NCBI GenBank assembly: GCA_031264715.1
Contig: JAISDP010000138.1
Span: 1-37,906 of the forward strand
Reading direction: 5' to 3'
Origin: Bacteroidales bacterium
Lineage (GTDB): Bacteria > Bacteroidota > Bacteroidia > Bacteroidales > UBA4181
DNA length: 37,906 nt
Shown: positions 1 to 6,473 of the stretch, one piece after another
How positions within the stretch are numbered: the stretch's first letter is position 1
How the letters are laid out: the number at the start of each line of letters is the position of its first letter
Program-made: the position numbers and the translations under genes
Notes under the pieces: generated by a model
What the model saw: only the letters and a program-made list of their open reading frames with translations
Database searches by the model: none
Told to the model about the DNA's origin: nothing

Positions 1-260
1 GCGATGTTCTGGTAATAGCCAAGCAAGGCGTCGGGGCTTGTTTCCAGCGGAATATATTTTACGGATTCGATCACGTCCGACGATTTGACCAGGTCTTCGG
101 CTTTCCCGATCACAATAACCTTGGCCCGGGAGGAATCCGTCGGGACAGTCTTCGATTCCTCCAGATCATCGGGAGTGGGGAAACCGGAACTCCGGCGCAT
201 GTTCTGCACGCATCCCCATAAAATACCAACAACAGTCAAAATTAAAAATGCCTGTCTCAT
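1..260 (-). CDS. 6-bladed beta-propeller lipoprotein (N-terminal part)
   Basis: The reading frame starts at the ATG at 260 and runs off the left window edge, so only about 86 residues are seen. It opens with a lipoprotein signal (MRQAFLILTVVGILWGC, lipid-modified Cys at residue 17). The segment DVIESVKYIPLETS is the characteristic first-blade entry of Bacteroidetes 6-bladed beta-propeller lipoproteins. No enzymatic role is established for this family; the members are thought to be exported and membrane-anchored. It is the last visible gene of a minus-strand cassette, 73 bp after the NVEALA-like peptide gene. That pairing is recurrent in Bacteroidales, so the propeller may act with the peptide. 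The family call rests on one motif and the context because the rest is missing. Confidence 0.72.
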   Translation of the reverse strand, partial: MRQAFLILTVVGILWGCVQNMRRSSGFPTPDDLEESKTVPTDSSRAKVIVIGKAEDLVKSSDVIESVKYIPLETSPDALLGYYQNI

Positions 261-333
261 ATTGTTTCTTTTAATTTTTAAAGATGTTTAAAGGGTTGTT
301 TCCAAAACATGGAAACAACCCATGTAAACTCAA

Positions 334-873
334 TTATTGCGCGTTACATTCGGGCGTACACGAGAATTTCTCCCAACCATCACGACATTCGTACGTTTTT
401 CCTGAATAAGTGATGGTTGTAGTAGTACTCGATGACGAGCCGCCTGATGCACCTCCGCTTATCGGAGTGTCCGGTATGGGAATGTTTATAGACCCTGTCC
501 CGCAACTGCCACCAGTGGTGGTAACAGTTTTTGTACAGTCCGTCTCAGTTTTTTGCAACTTCCAAAGCCACGGATTAAAAAGTCCGCCTGAAGTGGAACC
601 GCTACCACAGCCACTACCGCTACCACAGCCACTACCAGTACAACTACCGCCACTACCACAGCCACTGCCACTGCCGGTACTACCATCGCCACTGCCGGTA
701 CTGCCACCGCCGGTGCAGCTGCCGCCGCTACCGCATCCGTTGGTTTGCGCCAGCACTTCCACATGGAGTTTGCTGTCGCGAATGCCATAGTCATTCATTG
801 CGTGCCTGAAATTCAACGCTAAGGCGAATAACAGGGCGCCAACGCCCATCATTGCCAATTTAAAACTTTTCAT
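334..873 (-). CDS. NVEALA-like exported peptide, Gly/Ser/Cys-rich
   Basis: This 179-residue protein starts with a hydrophobic leader (about residues 1-22) followed by LHVEVLAQTNG near residues 37-47. That resembles the N-V-E-A-L-A motif after which these Bacteroidetes peptides take their name. The next ~50 residues are a low-complexity run of GCGSGGSCTG-type units. The tail (from about residue 95) has further cysteines and ends in YECRDGWEKFSCTPECNAQ; I count 11 cysteines after the leader. The family's function is not known; members are small exported peptides, often next to 6-bladed beta-propeller genes as here. The Gly/Ser/Cys tract is much longer than I would expect for the family and is encoded by a slippery trinucleotide-like repeat (about 595-735). 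An alternative is an unrelated secreted low-complexity protein. Confidence 0.65.
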   Translation of the reverse strand: MKSFKLAMMGVGALLFALALNFRHAMNDYGIRDSKLHVEVLAQTNGCGSGGSCTGGGSTGSGDGSTGSGSGCGSGGSCTGSGCGSGSGCGSGSTSGGLFNPWLWKLQKTETDCTKTVTTTGGSCGTGSINIPIPDTPISGGASGGSSSSTTTTITYSGKTYECRDGWEKFSCTPECNAQ

Positions 874-931
874 CTTATTATGATTTTTTGTTTAATTAAT
901 TTAATTACAATTTAAAAATATTCATGCCAAA

Positions 932-971
932 TATCGCCATATTACAGCCCCAAGCGGGGCTTTCGGCGATA
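932..971 (-). promoter_or_regulatory. Nested stem structure upstream of the NVEALA-like gene
   Basis: A perfect outer 7-bp inverted repeat (TATCGCC at 932-938, GGCGATA at 965-971) encloses a perfect 6-bp stem (AGCCCC at 946-951, GGGGCT at 956-961) with a 4-nt loop. It lies between the membrane-protein gene and the NVEALA-like gene, about 60 nt before the latter's start codon. There is no T-run after it on either strand, so it is not a standard terminator. An intercistronic mRNA-stabilising or regulatory stem is possible. Confidence 0.4.
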
Positions 972-1003
972 CGAACAGTATACATAATATAAAGGATGTT
1001 TGC

Positions 1004-2287
1004 TCATTGTTCTTGGGGTTTATAGTCGTCACGCTGTTTCAACAAATCCCGCATTTCTTTTTTAAGGGTATCCGTATCATGCCAGGCATGTATCCTCATG
1101 CCGGAATATATACCCAGGTAGAGCACATAGCAGGCAAATAAAGTGCAAACAGCTATTTTGCCGGGAGGTTTCATTTTTTGACAGATCAGGAAATACGCTG
1201 TGATAAAACCAATACCCATGAGCGCCACATACAGGTACCGGTCGGCAATAATTGAAAACCGGGAGAGTTCTACCACATTCAATACAATGGCCATGTGGAT
1301 CAGGAAAAAGAGTAATCCGAACTTCAGCGCCCAATGAGATAAAAATTTCCATAAACAGACCACTATGACTATGAGCAATGCCGGATACAAAAGTAACCAT
1401 TGCGGAAGCGGATCGCCTATGGCAGACGGGAATGGATACAGGTATGACAGTTTGAAGGGGAAAAGGGATTTGGAGAGGTATTCCATCAACGAATAACAGC
1501 CATAAACTCCCCGTTGCCAGAGAGGGTATGCCGGGGCGTCGGTCAAGACGCCCTGGCCGCTGACCGATTGCGACAACATGGTTACAATCCCGAAAACCAA
1601 TGATAATACGAAAAAGGGTATGGTTGTTTTCCAGACAGGTTTATCGGTCAACTTGAAGTTTAAAAACCAGTAGACAAGCAGCATCCACAAAGGGAAAGTA
1701 ACTGCCTGGTCTTTCCCCAGGAACGACAATACGTAAAGCAGCGCCGTCCAAACATAATAGATGCTTTTCCTTTTTTCGATATAGAGCAGGAAGGTATAAG
1801 TAGCGCCAAAATAAAACAGGGCATAAACCAATACCTTGGAGGCGCTCATCCAGGCAACGGATTCCACATTACAGGGATGGACGGCAAAAATGAGGATGGT
1901 AAGGAATGACAGGATATTTACGTTTTTACGGTCAACCCTGCCGCTCAGGATCAACAGTTTCCTGAGTGTCGCGTATGCCAGGCCGATATTGGCGACATGC
2001 AACAGCATGCTTGCCAAATGAAAGTGAAAAGGGTTGTATCCGAAAAACTCATACAGCGCCAGGTAGAGATATTCATTCAGGGGTGCGTACTGGCCGTGGT
2101 AGAATTCGGTTAAAATGCGCCATAGATTGTGCAAATGAAAACCGCCTTCGGTGTATTCGTTCATTACTGCCCACTGGTCGTCCCAAAAATCGAGCAACTG
2201 GTTCTTCAACAAAGGAAGATAAAGTATGACCCCTACAAACAACAATAAAACAGGATATATGTAATTTTTGAGTCTGGTATATTTCAT
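1004..2287 (-). CDS. Multi-pass membrane protein, TMTC/GT-C glycosyltransferase-like
   Basis: This 427-residue protein has about nine to eleven hydrophobic segments. After the first one comes LDFWDDQWAVMNEY, then YHGQYAPLNEYLYLALYEFFGYNPFHFHL and a helix containing LLHVANIGLAYATL. This acidic first loop (WDD), Y-x-P-L, G-x-x-P-x-x-F-H, L-L-H order is the signature of TMTC-type and related GT-C O-mannosyltransferases, where the loop aspartates belong to the active site. The C-terminal TPR repeats of TMTC proteins are absent. It is the first gene of the cassette with the NVEALA-like peptide and the beta-propeller lipoprotein, so glycosylation of one of these exported partners is an attractive inference. 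A conserved promoter module lies 47 bp upstream. The donor, the acceptor and even catalytic activity are unproven. Confidence 0.62.
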   Translation of the reverse strand: MKYTRLKNYIYPVLLLFVGVILYLPLLKNQLLDFWDDQWAVMNEYTEGGFHLHNLWRILTEFYHGQYAPLNEYLYLALYEFFGYNPFHFHLASMLLHVANIGLAYATLRKLLILSGRVDRKNVNILSFLTILIFAVHPCNVESVAWMSASKVLVYALFYFGATYTFLLYIEKRKSIYYVWTALLYVLSFLGKDQAVTFPLWMLLVYWFLNFKLTDKPVWKTTIPFFVLSLVFGIVTMLSQSVSGQGVLTDAPAYPLWQRGVYGCYSLMEYLSKSLFPFKLSYLYPFPSAIGDPLPQWLLLYPALLIVIVVCLWKFLSHWALKFGLLFFLIHMAIVLNVVELSRFSIIADRYLYVALMGIGFITAYFLICQKMKPPGKIAVCTLFACYVLYLGIYSGMRIHAWHDTDTLKKEMRDLLKQRDDYKPQEQ

Positions 2288-2334
2288 TATTTAAATTCTT
2301 TCCTCTAACTCTAACCCGTCACAATATAAAAGGG

Positions 2335-2365
2335 CAATATTAGACTGCTTATATCACAGTTGCAA
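2335..2365 (-). promoter_or_regulatory. Promoter module of the membrane-protein/NVEALA cassette
   Basis: Read on the minus strand, TTG (2363-2365) is followed by exactly 20 nt and then TAATATTG (2335-2342). This fits the Bacteroidetes -33/-7 promoter (TTG, about 20 nt, TAnnTTTG) with one mismatch. It ends 47 bp before the start codon at 2287. The same block, including about 13 bp further upstream, recurs at 3437-3489 before the 223-residue gene with five differences in 53 bp, which supports a functional promoter rather than chance. Confidence 0.55.
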
Positions 2366-2373
2366 GGAAAAAA

Positions 2374-2446
2374 TTCCCAACGTAGCCATTTTGTATCCCT
2401 AACGTCGAAAAAAGTTCCCAACGTAGCTATTTTGTATCCCTAACGT
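2374..2446. repeat. 32-bp direct repeat, two copies 41 bp apart
   Basis: The block beginning TTCCCAACGTAGC and ending TATCCCTAACGT occurs at 2374-2405 and at 2415-2446 with one difference. Its first 13 bp also appear at 3478-3490 with one change. The copies lie directly upstream of the promoter module at 2335-2365, so they could be activator sites or dispersed repeat units. Confidence 0.55.
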
Positions 2447-2578
2447 AGACTTGTTAAGACGTTGCGGATAAAATTGCTCCCATACATTACCGTGCATATC
2501 ATATAATCCATAATTATTTGCAACCTGTCAGGCTGCAAAGCTGCCGACAGGGTTGGAACGGCTAACGGGAAAAAGCAC

Positions 2579-2606
2579 GTAGAGACGCGATGCATCGCGT
2601 CTCTAC
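2579..2606. repeat. 28-bp perfect palindrome
   Basis: The sequence beginning GTAGAGACGCGATG is its own reverse complement over 28 bp, with GATGCATC at the centre. Palindromes of this wording are, to my memory, dispersed in several bacterial genomes. It sits in the gene-free stretch 2288-2721, is not followed by a T-run, and is best described as a dispersed repeat. Confidence 0.7.
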
Positions 2607-2610
2607 ATTA

Positions 2611-2651
2611 CCCGTCAGGGGTTTCTACCGATCTGTCATCCCCCTGACGGG
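2611..2651. repeat. REP-like hairpin, CCCGTCAGGGG/CCCCTGACGGG
   Basis: An 11-bp perfect inverted repeat (2611-2621 and 2641-2651) has a 19-nt spacer containing the phrase TACCGATCTGTCATCC. The same phrase followed by CCTGACGGG recurs at about 3772, 3825 and 3888. Together with a related stem at 2521-2556 this marks 2500-2700 as part of a hairpin-repeat family rather than coding sequence. Confidence 0.6.
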
Positions 2652-2721
2652 ATTTTAGCCGGGTGTGTCGCACCGACCAGGCCTGTCAGGGTCAAAAACT
2701 CGAAATCCAAAACTCGAAACT

Positions 2722-3393
2722 TTATTCTTCGCTTGTTGGCGGCTCTTCGTCATCCTTGTGCGGCGACGTTCTGCTCGACATTTTCGGGAAAATGCGGTCG
2801 GCAAGCGATGCGCCGAACTCCTTGCGGGCTTCCAGCCAATTGTTTTCGTACTGTTTCCGCACGGCCAGCTTGGTCAATTCCTCCGAAGCCTGAATCGCTT
2901 TTAGCCGGTTAATGGCTTGCTGGTACGCGTCCCACGCGGCTATGGAGGCATCCGCCTTTTCCTGCAGGATTGCAGCCAATGGTTTCAACTGGTGGCCATC
3001 CTCCAACTGGTTAAGCTTTACTACTAAATTTTTTACTTCCTGCGGCTCTTTGGAAAGCGACATCTGCACCAGATCGGAGAATCGGCCGGTAGGGAACAGC
3101 AGTTCGAGCGCCTGCGAGAGATGGTCGCGGTCGTATTGCCGGGTTTGCTCAAATGTGGTACGCACAGCATTATCCAGATCGGTGTCGCACAGGATCACAT
3201 CATCATAAGCATACTCGCGGTCGTCCGAAGCGTTTTCCCGTTCTTTTTCCTTTTCCTTCAACTGTTCCAACACCTGTTGTATAGCGGCGGCGTATTTTTT
3301 GGTGTGCGCCAGCCGTCCGCATAATCTTGTATGCCGCTTTGCCATCCTGAGATGCATGGCGGCAGAATCCTTTTGTAAAATCATTTTTGCCAT
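2722..3393 (-). CDS. Hypothetical helical protein
   Basis: I do not recognise this 223-residue protein. It has no signal peptide or membrane segment, so it is probably cytoplasmic. It is rich in Lys, Glu, Ala and Gln with long predicted helices. A charged stretch with coiled-coil character lies at about residues 38-56 (QQVLEQLKEKEKEREN), and the C-terminus is acidic (DDEEPPTSEE). The N-terminus is basic (MHLRMAKRHTRLCGRLAHTKK), which could contact nucleic acid. The gene lies upstream of the membrane-protein/NVEALA cassette in the same orientation, separated by 434 bp of repeats. Both share the same promoter module about 45 bp before their start codons, suggesting joint control. Codon use looks like that of its neighbours, so it is probably a real gene. 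Confidence 0.6.
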   Translation of the reverse strand: MAKMILQKDSAAMHLRMAKRHTRLCGRLAHTKKYAAAIQQVLEQLKEKEKERENASDDREYAYDDVILCDTDLDNAVRTTFEQTRQYDRDHLSQALELLFPTGRFSDLVQMSLSKEPQEVKNLVVKLNQLEDGHQLKPLAAILQEKADASIAAWDAYQQAINRLKAIQASEELTKLAVRKQYENNWLEARKEFGASLADRIFPKMSSRTSPHKDDEEPPTSEE

Positions 3394-3437
3394 GGTGGTA
3401 ATTTTTTTCGATTGATGATAATATTTATAAAAAAAAG

Positions 3438-3468
3438 CAATATTAAACTATTTATCTCACAGTTGCAA
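3438..3468 (-). promoter_or_regulatory. Promoter module of the 223-residue gene
   Basis: On the minus strand TTG (3466-3468) is separated by 20 nt from TAATATTG (3438-3445). This is the same arrangement, and nearly the same sequence, as the module at 2335-2365. It ends 44 bp before the start codon at 3393. Similarity extends upstream to about 3489. Confidence 0.55.
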
Positions 3469-3601
3469 GGAAAAAATTCCCAACGCAGCATATTTTACAT
3501 CCCCAGCCACTACTGTCCGGTAAAATTTTATGTGGGTGCAATTGCCTTCCGACATCCGATCGCAAGCACGAAACATTCCGTGCGTATTTTGCCCGTCAGG
3601 G

Positions 3602-4083
3602 CATTCATAGCAATAGAATCGATGCGAAAGACATCAACCAATCTCTGTAGGAGATTCATCATGTGAAACCCCATACGGGGTTTTGATCCGGTGGCGGTGC
3701 ATATTTTTTCTATTTTTTCTATTGATATGGTTTCCCTGACGGGAAATATATTCGATCGACCTGTCATCGTCTACCGGTCTGCCATCCCCGACGGGATTTG
3801 GTCGATATTAACCGATATGGCTTCTACCAATATGTCATCCCTGACGGGGTTTCCGCTACAGGGAAAAACAGGCGGCGCATGTTTTTCTACCGATATGTCA
3901 TCCCTGACGGGGTTTCCGCCGAATGATGGAACGTTGTCCGGCAGGACATTCATAGCAATAGAAATCAATACGAAAAACATCCGTTAATCTCTGTAGGAGA
4001 TTCATCATGTGAAACCCCATACGGGGTTTTGATCCGGTGGCGGTGCATATTTTTTCTATTGATATGGTTTCCCTGACGGGAAA
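3602..4083. repeat. Duplicated ~140-bp hairpin-rich segment with intervening repeats
   Basis: Two direct copies of a segment starting CATTCATAGCAATAGAA lie at 3602-3746 and 3948-4083. Their core (3640-3714 and 3986-4060) is essentially identical; copy one carries an extra 9-bp TATTTTTTC duplication. Each copy contains three tight hairpins: AATCTC/GAGATT, AAACCCC/GGGGTTT with loop ATAC, and TTTCCC/GGGAAA with loop TGAC. Between the copies lie three units of TACC...TGTCATCCCTGACGGGGTTT type at about 3772, 3825 and 3888. Reading frames here are not convincing, so 3394-4148 is treated as non-coding repeat DNA. Confidence 0.7.
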
Positions 4084-4148
4084 CAATGTTGATAGACCCT
4101 GACAGGTCATAAAATTCCTTTCCTTTGATTGCGTCAAGTACTTTGTGA

Positions 4149-4442
4149 GGCCAAAAAGTACTCCGCTCTGCCGCGGCGGATGCTTTATAAGGCAAAAAAG
4201 CGCTCCGCTCTGCCGCGGCGGATGCTTTACAGGGCAAAAAAGCGCTCCACTCTGCCGCGGCGAATGCTTTTCAGGGCAAAAAAGCGCTCCACTCTGCCGC
4301 GGCGAATGCTTTATAAGGCAAAAAAGCGCTCCACTCTGCCGCGGCGGATGCTTTGCAGGGCAAAAAAGCGCTCCGCTCTGCCGCGGCGGATGCTTTATAA
4401 GGCAAAAAAGTACTCCACCCTCCGTCGCGAACGTTTTTCAGC
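4149..4442. repeat. 42-bp minisatellite, 7 units
   Basis: Seven head-to-tail 42-bp units begin at 4149, 4191, 4233, 4275, 4317, 4359 and 4401, each starting GGCAAAAAAGCGCTCC or a close variant. Most carry CCGCGG in the middle; the last unit is degenerate. Units differ mainly at G/A positions and at the junction (TATAA or CAGG). The length is a multiple of three, so both strands stay open (14-residue repeats such as ASAAAERSAFLPYK), but this is probably an accident of the period. The array lies directly after the GH183 gene. Confidence 0.85.
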
Positions 4443-4512
4443 AACCACATGCCGGCAAAACTTGCGAAAGACGCCATCCTCTCCCCGCGGGCAGGCGCAG
4501 GCTCGCAATGCT

Positions 4513-5949
4513 TCAGTCCGTTAAGCTCCCCATATCCACCAGTTCGGCTTTCATCAGGAAGACATTGTAGGGCATCCACATGGACATCAGGAAATACAGG
4601 TTGTCGCCGGTTACCGACAGCGGGTGGAAAAACGAGCCGTACAGCTGCGCATATTCCTTGCCTGCAGCCAATTCATACGGTTCGCTCCACGGGCCGGTTA
4701 TATCCGCCGCCGTCCGCATGGTGATGTTGTACCGGTCGCCGTTGAAATAGGCAATGATCCATTTTTGATGCCGACTGTTGTATATGAAGGACAATTCGCC
4801 CACTTTATCGCTGATGATGTTAGTCGCCCTGTATTCGTCGCCCACGACCCACTGTCCGGTTGCGCCATTCCAATATTCGTAGCGGTCGCGGTCTTCCATG
4901 TCCGGTTCACGGAAGCGGGACAGGCGCGCATTGCTGTCGCGCCCCGTTTCGGTGCCGATCATGTACACATAGCCGTCCTTCTTGAAATAGCCGACTTGCC
5001 CGAAATTGCTGTAAGGCGTGAAGGATACGCTTTCGCATTTGGTCCATGTCAGGCCATTATCCGCAGACTTGTACAGGCCGGAATAATTCGTGATCCATCC
5101 CGTCCAGTTTTTTATATTGAAATAATGTACATAATCGATGCCGTTGGCGCGGATCGCCGCCGTGGGGATGGACGTCCAGTCGCCGTAGCCCGATCCGTCC
5201 TTTCCGCCGTATACAATTTCGCGGGCGTCTCCCCTGCCGTCGGTAGCCATGCTGCTGAAAGCGAGCCCGTCGTCCAGGTCGCCGTCGTTTGAAAAAGCCA
5301 GGACGTTGCTTCGCCAACTGCCGCCGTTAGGCCCGGGGCTGGCCTGATTGGGGACAAAATCGCGTCCGAAGGTGTCGCCAAAGAAAATTCCATACTTTCC
5401 CGGGTCCATTTCCCATACAATACCCAGGTCGGTTCCCCCCACATTCCATCTTACCGCCGTATTGTTCGGGCTGGGGAAAGATTCGCCCGCCGTTGCCGAT
5501 CCCGTAACACGGGCTATGCGGCTTATTTTGCGGATAAAGAATCCCCACCGGTTGTCGATATTCAGGGAAAGGTCTTTGGATTTGTTCCCGTCCCGGTAAT
5601 AAGCGCACAGTATTAATTTGAAGGATACGGGATCGGATTCCCGGATGGTATATTTGAACACATACGATGATGAGAGTTCGCTCCGGCTTATTTTAGCCGC
5701 GTAGTTATCGCCCCCGCTTATCCTGACCGCCAGATAGTCGATATCGTCAAGATTCTTGAAAGTCAGCGTGGTCGATACGGCTTTTGTATTCTTATCCGGG
5801 AAAAGGCCGGTTTCCAAAGATGTGATTTCGTCAATGGGTACGTAAGCCTCTTCGTCCGAATCCTTACCGCATGAAGACAATAGCGCGTAAAGGACAAGCC
5901 CCGCGCAAAGCATATATTTTCGGGCCGTTTTTCGTTTCATTCTTTTCAT
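4513..5949 (-). CDS. GH183 (DUF4185) lipoprotein, probable endo-D-arabinanase
   Basis: This protein of about 478 residues has a lipoprotein signal ending in ALLSSC. An N-terminal beta-rich domain of ~110 residues precedes a C-terminal DUF4185 propeller-like domain. Features of DUF4185 are NNTAVRWNVGGTDLGIVWE, then KYGIFFGDTFGRDF (the GDTFG aspartate is a likely active-site residue), and later SGLYKSADNGLTW and WIIAYFNGDRYNITMRTA. DUF4185 founded GH183, whose characterised members cut D-arabinan internally. A surface lipoprotein position suits the first cut of the polymer before SusCD import. It is the last gene of the locus, after the small lipoprotein gene. An upstream in-frame ATG at 6018 exists, but the signal peptide fits 5949 or 5940. 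The activity is inferred from family and context. Confidence 0.82.
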   Translation of the reverse strand: MKRMKRKTARKYMLCAGLVLYALLSSCGKDSDEEAYVPIDEITSLETGLFPDKNTKAVSTTLTFKNLDDIDYLAVRISGGDNYAAKISRSELSSSYVFKYTIRESDPVSFKLILCAYYRDGNKSKDLSLNIDNRWGFFIRKISRIARVTGSATAGESFPSPNNTAVRWNVGGTDLGIVWEMDPGKYGIFFGDTFGRDFVPNQASPGPNGGSWRSNVLAFSNDGDLDDGLAFSSMATDGRGDAREIVYGGKDGSGYGDWTSIPTAAIRANGIDYVHYFNIKNWTGWITNYSGLYKSADNGLTWTKCESVSFTPYSNFGQVGYFKKDGYVYMIGTETGRDSNARLSRFREPDMEDRDRYEYWNGATGQWVVGDEYRATNIISDKVGELSFIYNSRHQKWIIAYFNGDRYNITMRTAADITGPWSEPYELAAGKEYAQLYGSFFHPLSVTGDNLYFLMSMWMPYNVFLMKAELVDMGSLTD

Positions 5950-6045
5950 TCTGATAAAAGTACAAGGTAATGGGATGATAAGTCCGCCAAAGAAATATTT
6001 TCCCCGACGGACTGTCATCTAATCAACAAAAAATACAAACAGCGA

Positions 6046-6456
6046 TTACCGGATTTCAATCACCCGGCTTTGGGAATATACCTCCTCGGGCCAGCCCGTT
6101 TCTGCGGCATCATCGGTTAACTGTCCGTATAACCTTACCACAAAGCGGTATTCCTTACTTGCGTCAATGTCGATATCGGCAGAAGCAATTTCATTCCCGA
6201 CGGTAACAATATTCTTGTAAACATCATTCTCCACTACTTGAATTTGCGTCTCCAGCGGTCTTTTAAAATCAGCCGGTATGTTTGCCGGTATTTGCCATGT
6301 TAAATGAACCTGATTTGCCTGTTTCGTATAATTCAAGTTCTCTATTTGAGGCAGAGAATAATCAAATTCTTTGTGATCAACCACATCCCGATCATAACAT
6401 CCGGCAAGCAGGATCGCGGCATATACTGCAATAAACGCTTTTACACTATTTTTCAT
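6046..6456 (-). CDS. Small SusD-associated lipoprotein (DUF4945-like)
   Basis: The start at 6456 gives a 136-residue protein with a lipoprotein signal (MKNSVKAFIAVYAAILLAGC). The mature part is a single beta-sandwich-like domain: LNYTKQANQVHLTWQIP followed by EYRFVVRLYGQL looks like a fibronectin-III-type fold. Longer upstream starts would run back into the SusD gene, so 6456 is preferred. Similar small lipoproteins directly after SusD genes are common in Bacteroidales, and I believe this matches DUF4945, though I cannot verify it. By position it is a candidate surface glycan-binding protein for the second SusCD pair. It sits 17 bp after susD and about 100 bp before the GH183 gene. Confidence 0.62.
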   Translation of the reverse strand: MKNSVKAFIAVYAAILLAGCYDRDVVDHKEFDYSLPQIENLNYTKQANQVHLTWQIPANIPADFKRPLETQIQVVENDVYKNIVTVGNEIASADIDIDASKEYRFVVRLYGQLTDDAAETGWPEEVYSQSRVIEIR

Positions 6457-6473
6457 AAACATAAAATTTAATA

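Noticed and set aside
85..291. Plus-strand frame at the left edge
   Set aside because: It is antisense to the lipoprotein signal and beta-propeller entry motif of the minus-strand gene.
410..790. Proline-rich protein on the plus strand over the NVEALA-like gene
   Set aside because: It is the antisense shadow of the Gly/Ser/Cys tract; the minus-strand frame has a leader, family motif and operon context.
2521..2700. Rho-independent terminator of the 223-residue gene
   Set aside because: The palindrome and hairpins there lack a T-run on the minus strand and belong to a repeat family seen elsewhere in the window.
4129..4579. Open frames on both strands through the 42-bp repeats
   Set aside because: The period is a multiple of three, so any frame without a stop stays open; the peptides are pure repeats with no domain or start context.
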